Notes: generated by a model from the letters alone, not told the origin. Counted from the stretch's first letter, positions 28,540 through 40,163 are shown. The stretch: 64,000 nucleotides of DNA from Pseudomonas jinjuensis (GCF_900103845.1 NZ_FNIJ01000018.1:62001-126000), one strand, 5' to 3'. Numbers and translations: made by a program.

Positions 28540-28737
28540 CATCCACCCATCGAAATCATTGGAGAGCCGTGGATTTTCCCGGCCACCGGGTGCCACCCGC
28601 AATGCTGGCCACGATGAGCGGCAGGGACGCTTCCGACGATCCGGAGTAATGGATCGATTAATCCGAACGGACGAGGCAGTCCTGACGTCCACCGGCTAGC
28701 GTTAACCAATGGGAAGCGTATCCGAGGAGGCCGCATC

Positions 28738-28884
28738 ATGCAGAAGATCGCTCCGCTGCTGATTCTCGTCGTCCTGCTCGCCGCCATCCTGGGCGGGCAT
28801 TTCGCCCTGGAGGCGCACGAGAAGGCGCGCCTGGATGCCCAGCGGCCGTCGCCGGCCGCCGTCTCCGGACTGCGCGTGCCCTGA
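28738..28884 (+). CDS. Small single-pass membrane protein (48 residues)
   Basis: A 48-residue frame with GAGGAGG nine bases before the ATG. Residues 5-24 (APLLILVVLLAAILGGHFAL) form one membrane helix, followed by a charged, Ala/Pro-rich tail (EAHEKARLDAQRPSPAAV). Good ribosome binding site and normal codon use support it as a real gene. Function unknown; the C-terminus could lie in cytoplasm or periplasm. Confidence 0.55.
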   Translation: MQKIAPLLILVVLLAAILGGHFALEAHEKARLDAQRPSPAAVSGLRVP

Positions 28885-28915
28885 GGCGGCGGCTAACGCC
28901 GAGGCCTCATGCGCC

Positions 28916-30004
28916 CTACCCCCGCCGCAACCGCTCCGCCGCCTCGCGCAGCATCCGCTCCGTTCCGCTCCAGCCCAGGCAGCCGTCGGTGATCGATACG
29001 CCGTAGCGCAGTTCGCCCTGCAGCGGCTGGCAGCCATCGAACAGGTGGCTCTCCAGCATCACCCCGCGCAGCGAGTCGTCGCCGGCCAGGCGCTGGTCGA
29101 TCACGCTTTCCAGCACCGCCGGCTGGCGCAGCGGGTCCTTGCCGCTGTTGGCGTGGCTGCAGTCGACCATGATCCGTACGGCGATGCCCTGCCGCTGCAG
29201 CGCCTCGCGGGCGACGCGCACGCTTTGCGCATCGTGGTTCGGCCCGGAATGGCCGCCGCGCAGGACCAGGTGGGTGTCCGGGTTGCCCTGGGTCTGCACC
29301 AGCGACGGACGGCCGAGGGCGTCGATGCCGAAATGCTGGTGCGGGTGCGCCGCCGAGCGCATGGCGTCGCTGGCGATGCCGACGCTGCCGTCGGTGCCGT
29401 TCTTGAAGCCGACCGGCAGGTCCAGGCCGCTGACCATCTCGCGGTGCACCTGGGATTCGCTGGTGCGCGCGCCGATCGCCGCCCAGCCGAGCAGGTCGTC
29501 CAGATAGCCGGCCACCAGCGGTTGCAGCAGTTCGGTCGCCACCGGCAGGCCGAGACCGAGCAGGTCCAGCATCAGCCGGCGCGACAGGGCGAGGCCGGCG
29601 GCCATGTCGCCGCTGCCGTCGAGGTGCGGGTCGTACACCAGGCCCTTCCAGCCGACGGTGGTGCGCGGTTTTTCCACGTAGGCGCGCATTACCAGCAGCA
29701 ACTGGTCGTCCACCTGCGGCGCCAGTTCGGCGAGGCGGCGGGCGTAGTCGAGGGCGGCTTCGGAGTCATGCAGGGAACAGGGACCGACCACCACCAGCAG
29801 GCGTGGATCGCGGCCATCGAGCACGGCGCGGATGGCCTGGCGCTGGTGCTGCACGCGGGCGGCCATGGCGGCGCTCAGGGGCAGGCGCTGGCGAAGTTCG
29901 GCGGGCGTCGGCAGCGGCTGTTCGCGGCGACGGGAGGATTGCAGCGGCAGATCGAGGAGTTCGGCGGTCTGCGGGCGGATCAGGGCGGAAGCGGAAGAAT
30001 TCAT
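28916..30004 (-). CDS. aroF: Class I 3-deoxy-7-phosphoheptulonate (DAHP) synthase
   Basis: A 362-residue enzyme that joins PEP and erythrose 4-phosphate, the first step of aromatic amino acid synthesis. The ATG at 30004 is used because AAGGA lies nine bases upstream; an ATG three codons earlier overlaps that site. Motifs: VVVGPCSLHDSEAALDYA with the metal-binding Cys, MRAYVEKPRTTVGWKGL, GIGARTSESQ-like AIGARTSESQ, GFKNGTDGS, VLRGGHSGPNHD and VDCSHANSGKD. Two aromatic-rich leader peptides precede it, which argues for Tyr/Phe/Trp feedback at expression level. Which amino acid inhibits the enzyme cannot be read from sequence, so the symbol is by class. Confidence 0.93.
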   Translation of the reverse strand: MNSSASALIRPQTAELLDLPLQSSRRREQPLPTPAELRQRLPLSAAMAARVQHQRQAIRAVLDGRDPRLLVVVGPCSLHDSEAALDYARRLAELAPQVDDQLLLVMRAYVEKPRTTVGWKGLVYDPHLDGSGDMAAGLALSRRLMLDLLGLGLPVATELLQPLVAGYLDDLLGWAAIGARTSESQVHREMVSGLDLPVGFKNGTDGSVGIASDAMRSAAHPHQHFGIDALGRPSLVQTQGNPDTHLVLRGGHSGPNHDAQSVRVAREALQRQGIAVRIMVDCSHANSGKDPLRQPAVLESVIDQRLAGDDSLRGVMLESHLFDGCQPLQGELRYGVSITDGCLGWSGTERMLREAAERLRRG

Positions 30005-30013
30005 TGGGGGCAT

Positions 30014-30034
30014 CCTTGGCCCACGCAGCTAAGG
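30014..30034 (-). promoter_or_regulatory. Hairpin covering the DAHP synthase ribosome binding site
   Basis: On the minus strand CCTTAGC and GCCAAGG can pair (six pairs, one A-C mismatch) around a 7-base loop. The 3' arm contains the AAGG of the ribosome binding site, so folding would block initiation. It lies between the leader 2 stop codon (30047) and the start codon (30004). Predicted by eye only. Confidence 0.4.
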
Positions 30035-30046
30035 CTACGCGGCGCG

Positions 30047-30151
30047 CTATCTAAGTGTTCGTTTCGATCGACTCGGGGCGGTGGCGGCAACCGTGCTAAA
30101 TCGCCAGGCGTAACTGCGGTAATAGGCGTAATAGGTGGAATAAGCGGTCAT
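30047..30151 (-). CDS. Tyr-rich leader peptide 2
   Basis: A 34-residue frame with GAGGA eight bases before the ATG. It begins MTAYSTYYAYYRSYAWRF: six Tyr among the first 14 residues, then Trp and Phe. The rest is Ser/Thr/Arg-rich. It lies after the strong terminator that follows leader 1 and 42 bases before the DAHP synthase start. Composition and position are those of a regulatory leader whose translation slows when aromatic aminoacyl-tRNAs are scarce. No protein function is expected. Confidence 0.7.
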   Translation of the reverse strand: MTAYSTYYAYYRSYAWRFSTVAATAPSRSKRTLR

Positions 30152-30201
30152 GTTTCGATCCTCGGTTGATTGCGTCTGGCCTTGTGAGCCGGAAAAACAA
30201 A

Positions 30202-30229
30202 AACCCCGGTCGGGTTGCCGACCGGGGTT
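30202..30229 (-). terminator. Attenuator terminator between leader 1 and leader 2
   Basis: A perfect 12-bp stem (AACCCCGGTCGG / CCGACCGGGGTT) with a 4-base loop, followed on the minus strand by TTTGTTTTT. It starts 52 bases after the leader 1 stop codon, the normal attenuator distance. A second imperfect hairpin (GGCGCCCT...AGGGTCGCC, about 30239-30263) between the stop codon and the terminator could be the competing pause or antiterminator structure. Confidence 0.88.
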
Positions 30230-30281
30230 CTCTGAAACTGTCTGGTTGGCGACCCTGCTTTGCTAGGGCGCCTGTGGGGTA

Positions 30282-30416
30282 TCAGGCGCGCCTGTGGCTA
30301 AACCAATACCCGTAAAAGTAATAACCGGCCGCAACGGCCAGCAGCTGCGCACGAGCGGCCGCAGCGCGGACGGCGCTGGAACGGGCGAGCAGTTGGCTGG
30401 AAAGGCTGTGCGGCAT
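30282..30416 (-). CDS. Aromatic-rich leader peptide 1
   Basis: A 44-residue frame with CGGAG upstream of the ATG at 30416. The first 30 residues are Ala/Arg/Leu-rich and unremarkable; then comes AGYYFYGYWFSHRRA with four Tyr, two Phe and one Trp in eight residues, just before the stop codon. A strong terminator lies 52 bases downstream. This is the layout of a ribosome-mediated transcription attenuator for an aromatic pathway gene. Reading continues upstream only in unrelated frames. Confidence 0.75.
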   Translation of the reverse strand: MPHSLSSQLLARSSAVRAAAARAQLLAVAAGYYFYGYWFSHRRA

Positions 30417-30442
30417 TTCGGTTTTACTCCGTGAATGCATGG

Positions 30443-30472
30443 ACCTTACTGCAAGGCGGCAGGACTTTTCAA
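30443..30472 (-). promoter_or_regulatory. Candidate sigma-70 promoter for leader 1 / DAHP synthase
   Basis: TTGAAA (30467-30472) and TAAGGT (30443-30448) with an 18-base spacer on the minus strand, 27 bases before the leader 1 start. The -10 box is a weak match. Confidence 0.4.
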
Positions 30473-30517
30473 TCGCGCCGGCAACATCCACTTGCAAAAC
30501 GATCGAACGCTGTTGAA

Positions 30518-30536
30518 AATGAGATAAATTATCATT
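30518..30536. promoter_or_regulatory. Fur box
   Basis: AATGAGATAAATTATCATT matches the 19-bp Fur consensus (GATAATGATAATCATTATC) well and is an inverted repeat in the otherwise GC-rich gap, 28 bases before the ECF sigma gene. It predicts iron repression of that locus. Confidence 0.7.
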
Positions 30537-30563
30537 TAACAACAATTCCTGCGGCGCCCCCTC

Positions 30564-31064
30564 ATGTCGTCCCACACCCTTTCCGTCCAGGCGCTCTATC
30601 GCGAGCACCATGGCTGGCTGCACGGCTGGCTGCGCAGCAAGCTGGGCAACGCCGCCGATGCCGCCGACCTGGCGCAGGATACTTTCCTGCGTCTGCTGCT
30701 CAGGTCCGACCTGCTGGAGCTGCGCACCCCGCGCGCCTTCCTGCGCACCGTCGCCCGTGGCCTGGTGATCGACCACTGGCGCCGCGAGGAACTGGAGCGC
30801 GCCTACCTGGAATCCATCGCCCATCTGCCGGAAGCGGAAACGCCTTCGGTGGAAACCCGCGAACTGGTGCTGGAACTGCTGGAAAGCATCGCGCGCATGC
30901 TCGACGGCCTGAAGCCGAAGGTGCGCACGGCCTTCCTCCTCGCCCAGTGCGAGGGCCTGCCCCATGCGCAGATCGCCGAGCACCTCGGCGTGTCGATCCG
31001 CTCGGTGGAGCGCTACGTGGCCGACGCGCTGTACCACTGCTACCAGCTGCGCTACGCCGAATGA
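30564..31064 (+). CDS. FecI-type ECF sigma factor
   Basis: A 166-residue ECF sigma factor. Region 2 (LYREHHGWLHGWLRSKLGNAADAADLAQDTFLRLL...RAFLRTVARGLVIDHWRR) and region 4 (LKPKVRTAFLLAQCEGLPHAQIAEHLGVSIRSVERYVADAL) are both complete. A Fur box precedes it and its last codons overlap the FecR-type regulator (ATGA). It should direct RNA polymerase to the downstream receptor gene when the siderophore is present. The trio resembles FiuI/FiuR/FiuA. Confidence 0.92.
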   Translation: MSSHTLSVQALYREHHGWLHGWLRSKLGNAADAADLAQDTFLRLLLRSDLLELRTPRAFLRTVARGLVIDHWRREELERAYLESIAHLPEAETPSVETRELVLELLESIARMLDGLKPKVRTAFLLAQCEGLPHAQIAEHLGVSIRSVERYVADALYHCYQLRYAE

Positions 31065-32044
31065 GCCGCGCGACGCTGGCCGGCGGCACGCCGGAGGCCC
31101 GGGTGGTCAAGCAGGCGATCCAGTGGATGCTGCGCCTGCAGAACAGCCCCGACCGCGAACTGCATGCCGCCTGCGAACGCTGGCGCGCCGCCCATCACGA
31201 CCATGAAACCGCCTGGCAGCGGGTCACCGGCCTGAACCAGGAGCTGCAGAACGGTTTCCACGCCGTGCCCACCGCTCGCGTGGCGCTGGACACCCTGGAA
31301 AACGCCAGCCAGCGCCTGCGTCGGCGGCAGGCGCTGAAGCTGCTGTCGACCTTCGCGGTCGGTGGCTCGGCGCTGTGGCTGAGCCGCGACATCGCGCCCT
31401 GGCAGCGCATGCTGGCCGACTACGGCACCGGCGTCGGCGAACGTCGCCGGGTGACCCTGGCCGACGGCAGCGAACTGCAGCTGAACACCGACAGCGCGGT
31501 GAACCTGCGCTTCGACGAGCGCCAGCGCCTGCTGGTGTTGGAGCGCGGCGAGATCCTCGTCAACAGCGCCGGCGATCCGCGCCGCCCGCTGCGCGTACTT
31601 GGCCGCGACGGGCTGTTCGAGGCGCTCGGCACGCGCTTCGTGGTGCGCCAGGACGCGGACAGCACCCGCCTCAGCGTCAGCCAGGGCGCGGTGGCCATCG
31701 CACCGCTGGGCCTCGGTCACAGCGTGGCGGTCGCCGAGGCCGGGCAGAGCTACGCGGTCGATCCCCACGGCGCGCGCCTGGCGCAGCAGCCGGACATGGA
31801 TAGCGGCGCCTGGGCCGAGGGCCTGATCGTCACCCGCGACATGCGCCTGGCCGACTTCCTCGGCGAAATCGCGCGCTACCGTCATGGGCATCTCGGCTGC
31901 GCGAAGGAAGTCGCCGACCTGCGGCTGTCCGGGGTGTTCCGTCTGGACGATACCGACAAGCTCCTCGCCCTGCTGCCCCAGACATTGCCGGTGCGGGTGA
32001 TGCGCAGGACGGATTGGTGGGTGACGGTGGAAGGCTGGGCCTGA
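31061..32044 (+). CDS. FecR-type anti-sigma / sigma-regulator
   Basis: A 327-residue regulator whose ATG overlaps the sigma factor stop codon. The cytoplasmic N-terminal domain (QAIQWMLRLQNSPDRELHAACERWRAAHHDHETAWQRV, residues 18-55) precedes one membrane helix (about 88-104, LKLLSTFAVGGSALWLSR) and a periplasmic FecR domain (TGVGERRRVTLADGSELQLNTDSAV...) with a C-terminal STN-like segment (LADFLGEIARYRHGHLGC...LSGVFRLDDTDKLLALL). It relays receptor occupancy to the ECF sigma factor. Confidence 0.92.
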   Translation: MSRATLAGGTPEARVVKQAIQWMLRLQNSPDRELHAACERWRAAHHDHETAWQRVTGLNQELQNGFHAVPTARVALDTLENASQRLRRRQALKLLSTFAVGGSALWLSRDIAPWQRMLADYGTGVGERRRVTLADGSELQLNTDSAVNLRFDERQRLLVLERGEILVNSAGDPRRPLRVLGRDGLFEALGTRFVVRQDADSTRLSVSQGAVAIAPLGLGHSVAVAEAGQSYAVDPHGARLAQQPDMDSGAWAEGLIVTRDMRLADFLGEIARYRHGHLGCAKEVADLRLSGVFRLDDTDKLLALLPQTLPVRVMRRTDWWVTVEGWA

Positions 32045-32057
32045 TTCCGATGAGCCA

Positions 32058-32240
32058 CGGCGGATAACGCTGGGGCGTTAGGCGCCCTACCCACAACGGT
32101 CTCCGCCGAACCTGTAGGACGGGCGGGGACGCCTAGTCCATGCCCGCGACAGCCGCAGGCGCCGCCGGGGGCGCCGGGGTCGCGCGCATGGCGCGCTCCT
32201 ACAAGGTTTGATCGTTACCACGCTGGAGCGTGGGAACCAT
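32058..32240. repeat. Cluster of three repeat types before the receptor gene
   Basis: 32058-32092 is a GGATAACGC...GCCCTAC unit, 32112-32206 a degenerate REP-like pair (TGTAGGACGGGCG... and GCGCGCTCCTACA), and 32214-32240 the TTACCACGC...GCGTGGGAACC hairpin. Together they fill most of the gap between the FecR and receptor genes. No other gene is seen here. Confidence 0.6.
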
Positions 32241-32328
32241 GGACGTGAAGATTTTTTGTCGGGTTTCCCGACCTCGCCCGGCAAGGAGGACAAACCCCTT
32301 CGAATCCCCCTCGCCTACGGACCCTTTC

Positions 32329-34725
32329 ATGACAGCAACACACCCCTTCCCCGCCGCCCTGCTCTGCGTCGCCCTTGGCTGCGCCATGCCGCTCGCCGCC
32401 GTGGCCGCGGATGCCGCCAGCGTTACCGCCAGCCGCGCCTACGCGATTCCCGCCGGGCCGCTGGGCGAGGTGCTGAACCAGTTCGCCCGTGCCGCCGGGA
32501 TCACCCTCTCGGCTACCCCGGAGCAGACCCGCGGCCTGAACTCGCCGGGGCTGAACGGCACCTTCACGGTGGACCAGGGCCTGGCGCGCCTGCTCGCCGA
32601 TTCGCCGCTGGAGGCCGAGGGCCAGGGCGACGGCAGCTACGTGCTGCGCAACGCCGCGCCGAAGGATGTGCTGGCGATGCCGTCCAGCGAGGTGTTCGCC
32701 CTCGGCAACGCGCTGGGCAGCACCGACGGCTATCTCGCCACCCACAGCCAGATCGCCACCAAGACCAGCAAGTCGCTGCTGGAAACCTCGCAGAGCGTCT
32801 CGGTGATCACCCGCGAACAGATCGACGACCAGGGTTCGCGCACCGTGCAGCAGGCCATGCGCTACACCCCCGGCATCTTCACCGGCCAGGTCGGCGCGTC
32901 GAACCGCTACGACTACGTGGTGATGCGCGGCTTCGCCGACAACAGCGTCGACAACATCTACCTCGACGGCCTGAAGACCATGGGCGACAGCGGCACCTTC
33001 AGCTCGATGCAGGTCGACCCGTTCTTCCTCGAACGCATCGACGTGCTCAAGGGCCCGTCCTCGGTGCTCTACGGCCGCAGCCTGCCCGGCGGCCTGGTGG
33101 CGCTGACCAGCAAGAAGCCGCTGTACGAGGACTTCCACCAGGTCAGCGCGACCGTCGGCAACATGGACCAGAAGTCCCTCGGCTTCGACTTCAGCGGCCC
33201 GCTGGACGAGGAGAAGCGCATCGCCTACCGACTGATCGGCCTCGGCAAGGGCGCCGACACCCAGGTCGACCATACGAAGGAAGAGCGTTACGCCATCGCC
33301 CCGAGCCTGGCCATCGACTTCTCCGACGACACCACCCTGACCCTCCAGGGCTACCTGCAGCACGATCCGAACGGCGGCTACCACAGCGGCGTGCCGGCCG
33401 ACGGCTCGCTGTTCCACCACAACGGCCGGCGCATCTCCCGCGACTTCTTCGAGGGCGAGCCGAGCCTGGACGACTTCGACCGCACCCAGCGCATGTTCGG
33501 CTACCAGTTGGAGCACCGCTTCGACGACGTCTGGACCGCGCGGCAGAACTTCCGCTACCTCGACTCCGACGTCGATCTCGCCCAGGTCTACGGCTACGGC
33601 TGGACCGCGCCGGACCAGAACACCCTGAACCGCTACTTCTCCGGCGCCAGCGAGCATCTCGAGGCGTACATCATCGACAACATGGTGCAGGCCGAATTCG
33701 ATACCGGCGCGGCGCGCCACACCCTGCTCACCGGCCTCGACTACCAGCGCCGCCGCACCTCGGTGGACTGGACTTCCGGCATGCTGGCGCCGATCGATGC
33801 GTTCGACCCGGTGTACGGCAACACCGCCATCACCTTCTTCCCCGACGACAACCACACCCGCCGCCTGGAGCAGACCGGCCTGTACATGCAGGACCTGATC
33901 GACCTCGACCGCTGGCGCTTCTCCCTCGGCATCCGCCAGGACTGGGTGGACGTCTCGGACGAGAACCGCAGCACCGGCGGCAAGAGCGACGACGACTGGG
34001 AGAAGTTCACCGGCCGCGTCGGCGCGCTGTACCTGTTCGACAACGGCGTGGCGCCGTATGTCAGCTACTCCGAGTCGTTCAACCCGAACGCCTTCTCCGA
34101 CGCCAGCGGCCAGCCGCTGGCGCCCACCGAGGGCAAGCAGTGGGAAACCGGCCTGAAGTTCCAGCCGGAGGACGGCCGCAGCCTGTACACCGTCTCGCTG
34201 TTCCACATCACCCAGGAGAACGTCGCCTCCAAGGAGCCGCAGGACAACTTCTTCACCTCGGTCGGCGAAGTGACCTCCAAGGGCGTGGAACTGGAAGCGC
34301 ACGTACAGGCGACCGACAACCTCAAGCTGCTCGGCAGCTACACCTACACCGACATCACCTACAGCAAGTCGCTGGACGGCAACCAGGGCAACACGCCGAA
34401 CCAGGCGCCGAAGCACATGGCCTCGGTCTGGGCCGACTACTTCTTCAATGCCGGCCCGCTGGACGGCCTGAGCGTCGGTGGCGGCGCGCGCTATGTCGGC
34501 GAGACCTGGGCGGACAAGGAGAACACCCTGCACGTGCCGGACTACACGCTGCTCGATGCGCGCATCGGCTATGACCTGGGCCGGGTCGGGCTGAAGGGCC
34601 TGGATGTCAGCCTCAACGCCAACAACCTGCTGGACGAGGACTACGTCGCCTCCTGCTACAGCCTGGACTTCTGCTACTTCGGCGAGAAGCGCAACGTCAC
34701 CGCGACGGTGAACTACCAGTTCTGA
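32329..34725 (+). CDS. TonB-dependent siderophore receptor with signalling domain (FhuA/FiuA-like)
   Basis: A 798-residue outer-membrane receptor. The ATG at 32329 gives a proper signal peptide (ending AAVAA); a start 33 codons earlier would not. Domains: STN signalling domain (about residues 30-110, AYAIPAGPLGEVLNQFARAAGITLS), plug (about 145-265, TSQSVSVITREQIDDQGSRTVQQAMRYTPGI, RIDVLKGPSSVLYG) and a 22-strand barrel ending YVASCYSLDFCYFGEKRNVTATVNYQF with a terminal aromatic. The CYS...CYFGE ending is characteristic of FhuA/FiuA hydroxamate receptors, so a ferrichrome-like ligand is likely (inference). With the sigma/FecR pair it forms a cell-surface signalling system. Confidence 0.92.
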   Translation: MTATHPFPAALLCVALGCAMPLAAVAADAASVTASRAYAIPAGPLGEVLNQFARAAGITLSATPEQTRGLNSPGLNGTFTVDQGLARLLADSPLEAEGQGDGSYVLRNAAPKDVLAMPSSEVFALGNALGSTDGYLATHSQIATKTSKSLLETSQSVSVITREQIDDQGSRTVQQAMRYTPGIFTGQVGASNRYDYVVMRGFADNSVDNIYLDGLKTMGDSGTFSSMQVDPFFLERIDVLKGPSSVLYGRSLPGGLVALTSKKPLYEDFHQVSATVGNMDQKSLGFDFSGPLDEEKRIAYRLIGLGKGADTQVDHTKEERYAIAPSLAIDFSDDTTLTLQGYLQHDPNGGYHSGVPADGSLFHHNGRRISRDFFEGEPSLDDFDRTQRMFGYQLEHRFDDVWTARQNFRYLDSDVDLAQVYGYGWTAPDQNTLNRYFSGASEHLEAYIIDNMVQAEFDTGAARHTLLTGLDYQRRRTSVDWTSGMLAPIDAFDPVYGNTAITFFPDDNHTRRLEQTGLYMQDLIDLDRWRFSLGIRQDWVDVSDENRSTGGKSDDDWEKFTGRVGALYLFDNGVAPYVSYSESFNPNAFSDASGQPLAPTEGKQWETGLKFQPEDGRSLYTVSLFHITQENVASKEPQDNFFTSVGEVTSKGVELEAHVQATDNLKLLGSYTYTDITYSKSLDGNQGNTPNQAPKHMASVWADYFFNAGPLDGLSVGGGARYVGETWADKENTLHVPDYTLLDARIGYDLGRVGLKGLDVSLNANNLLDEDYVASCYSLDFCYFGEKRNVTATVNYQF

Positions 34726-34749
34726 CGGTTCCGCAGGACCATCCAGGCA

Positions 34750-34835
34750 GGGCGCATAACGCGCCAGCGTTATCCGCCATCCCATCGGCGTGGCCTTATC
34801 GGCGGATGAAGCGTTCCGCTTCATTCGCCCTACAC
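34750..34835. repeat. GGCGCATAACGC...TTCGCCCTACA repeats
   Basis: A GGGCGCATAACGCGCCAGCGTTATCCGCC palindromic unit followed by GGCGGATGAAGCGTTCCGCTTCATTCGCCCTACA, filling the gap between the convergent receptor and KAP genes. Related to 8511-8544 and 32058-32092. Confidence 0.6.
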
Positions 34836-34866
34836 CAGCCGTTGGCCGTGGCGTAAAGACAGTTGC

Positions 34867-38319
<3,453 letters not shown>

Positions 38320-38609
38320 TCCGTGATCCTCGCAGCGCCTCTTCCCCTGACGCTAGACGGGCTGCGCGAAGCGGTCAAAGCAGCGTGTCGGCGCGCCGAC
38401 TGCAAATAAATAGTCACATCTGCCCACCCGGCCCGGGTGGTCGATCTGAAGCCGCCGCCGCGTACTCTCCCCCGATGGGGAGCGAACGGGCCACAGCGGT
38501 CCGCCGGTGCGGCAGTGCCCTCCGGCCCTGGCCGGTGCCCGTCCCGGGAACGCTCCATCCCTGCACGACAATAAAAACAAACTGGCCCCGGCCAGCAGGA
38601 GTCACCCGC

Positions 38610-39941
38610 ATGTCCCACGCTGCAGAGCAATTCCTACCTTCGACGACGGCGCCCACCGCCCAGTCGATGAAGGCCACCTATGCCAAGGTGGTCTGGCGGC
38701 TGATGCCGTTCCTGATCGTGGCCTACACCATCAACGCCATCGACCGCCTCAACGTCTCCTTCGCCAAGCTGCGCATGGGCGAGGACATCGCCCTGACCGA
38801 CGCCGCCTACGGCATCGGCGTCGGCGCCTTCTACCTGGCCTACATCCTCTTCGAGATTCCCAGCAACCTGTACATGCAGCGGGTCGGCGCCCGCGTCACC
38901 CTGACCCGGATCATGGTGCTGTGGGGGCTGGTCACCGTCGGCACCGCCTTCGTCACCACGCCGAACCAGCTGATCGCCGCGCGCTTCCTGCTCGGCATCG
39001 CCGAGGCCGGCTTCTTCCCCGGCGTGATCCTCTATCTCACCTACTGGTTCCCCTCCGAGCTGCGCGGGCGGATCACCGCGGTGTTCCTGATGTCGGGCAC
39101 GGTCGCCGGGATCGTCACCGGCCCGCTCGCCGGCACCATCATGACCCACCTGCACGGCGTGCTCGGCATGAAGGACTGGCAGATGCTGTTCGTCGTCACC
39201 GGCCTGCCGGCGGTGGCGCTCGGCCTGTTCGGCTGGTTCTGGCTGACCGACCGGCCGGAACACGCCAAGTGGCTGAACGACGAGGAAAAGACCGCCATCC
39301 GCGACCTGCTCGCCCAGGAGCATCACAGCCACACCGGCCACGGCCGCTTCATCGACGTCCTGCGCCAGCCGAGCGTCTACCTGGCGGGCCTGGTGTTCTT
39401 CTGCATCTACAGCGGCTCGAACACCGTGTCGTACTGGATGCCGAGCCTGATCCGCGGTTTCGGCCTGGAGGACATGCGGACCATCGGCATGATCTCCGCC
39501 CTGCCCTTCGCCCTCGCGCTGGTCGGCATGTACCTGCTCGGCCGCAGCTCGGACAAGCGCCAGGAACGCCGCTGGCACCTGGCCGCGACCATCCTGGTGA
39601 GCGCCGCGTGCTTCTTCGCCCTGGGCTTCGTGCAGGGCCACCTGGTGCCGGCGGTGATCCTCATGACCATCGGCTCGGCCGCGGCGCTGTCCGCCATCCC
39701 GCTGTTCTGGACCATTCCGCCGGCCCTGCTCAGCCCGGGCATCGCCGCCGGCGGCATCGCTGCGATCAGCTGCATCGGCGGCAGCGCCGGAGTGGTCAGC
39801 CAGATCGCCGTCGGCGCGATCAAGACCGCCACCGGCAGCCTCTACGTGGCCTTCGACATGATCGCCGTGGTGCTGGTGGTCGGCGCGCTGATCCTGCTGC
39901 TGGGCATCCCGGCCGAGCGCCTGCGCAAGCGCCCGCACTGA
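38610..39941 (+). CDS. MFS transporter, anion:cation symporter (ACS) type
   Basis: A 443-residue, twelve-helix transporter with CAGGAG before the ATG. The early segment YTINAIDRLNVSFAKLRMGEDIALTDAAYGIGVGAFYLAYILFEIPSNLYMQRVGAR is the typical ACS-family start, and GIAEAGFFPGVILYLTYWFPSELRGRITA is its second signature. The family carries organic anions such as tartrate, phthalate, glucarate and 4-hydroxyphenylacetate. The substrate here is not predictable and no catabolic genes lie beside it. The 290-base divergent gap to the KAP gene shows no clear operator. Confidence 0.88.
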   Translation: MSHAAEQFLPSTTAPTAQSMKATYAKVVWRLMPFLIVAYTINAIDRLNVSFAKLRMGEDIALTDAAYGIGVGAFYLAYILFEIPSNLYMQRVGARVTLTRIMVLWGLVTVGTAFVTTPNQLIAARFLLGIAEAGFFPGVILYLTYWFPSELRGRITAVFLMSGTVAGIVTGPLAGTIMTHLHGVLGMKDWQMLFVVTGLPAVALGLFGWFWLTDRPEHAKWLNDEEKTAIRDLLAQEHHSHTGHGRFIDVLRQPSVYLAGLVFFCIYSGSNTVSYWMPSLIRGFGLEDMRTIGMISALPFALALVGMYLLGRSSDKRQERRWHLAATILVSAACFFALGFVQGHLVPAVILMTIGSAAALSAIPLFWTIPPALLSPGIAAGGIAAISCIGGSAGVVSQIAVGAIKTATGSLYVAFDMIAVVLVVGALILLLGIPAERLRKRPH

Positions 39942-40070
39942 CCGCTGCACGCCCGGCCGGCGAACACCACCGGGCGCGACGGAATCCCCGCGAGGAATCT
40001 TTTTTTGCCCAAACCGGGCGGGTGCAACCCACCGTGGGTGCGCCCCCATGGCTCGGCCAGAACACTATCC

Positions 40071-40163
40071 CTGTAGGAGCCAGCTTGCTGGCGATCCAAA
40101 AGTTACCGGCGCCACCCAAGCAGCCGGTTGGCACATCGATCGCCAGCAAGCTGGCTCCTACGA
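40071..40163. repeat. Long inverted repeat of GGAGCCAGCTTGCTGGCGATC units
   Basis: Two perfect 25-26 base inverted arms (40071-40096, 40138-40163), each itself a hairpin (GCCAGCTTGCTGGC), around a 41-base spacer. It is the TGTAGGAG-type REP family in another subtype. Confidence 0.75.

Noticed and set aside
28916..30004. Calling the enzyme specifically Trp-, Tyr- or Phe-inhibited
   Set aside because: The allosteric residues cannot be assigned by eye; the leader peptides suggest control by aromatic amino acids at expression level only.
30282..31037. 251-residue protein on the minus strand ending in the leader 1 sequence
   Set aside because: The upstream part is the shadow of the ECF sigma gene and crosses the Fur box; only the last 44 codons have a ribosome binding site and aromatic cluster.
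32329..34725. Pyoverdine receptor (FpvA)
   Set aside because: The C-terminal CYS...CYFGE pattern and the compact sigma-FecR-receptor layout fit FhuA/FiuA-type receptors better; no pyoverdine genes are nearby.
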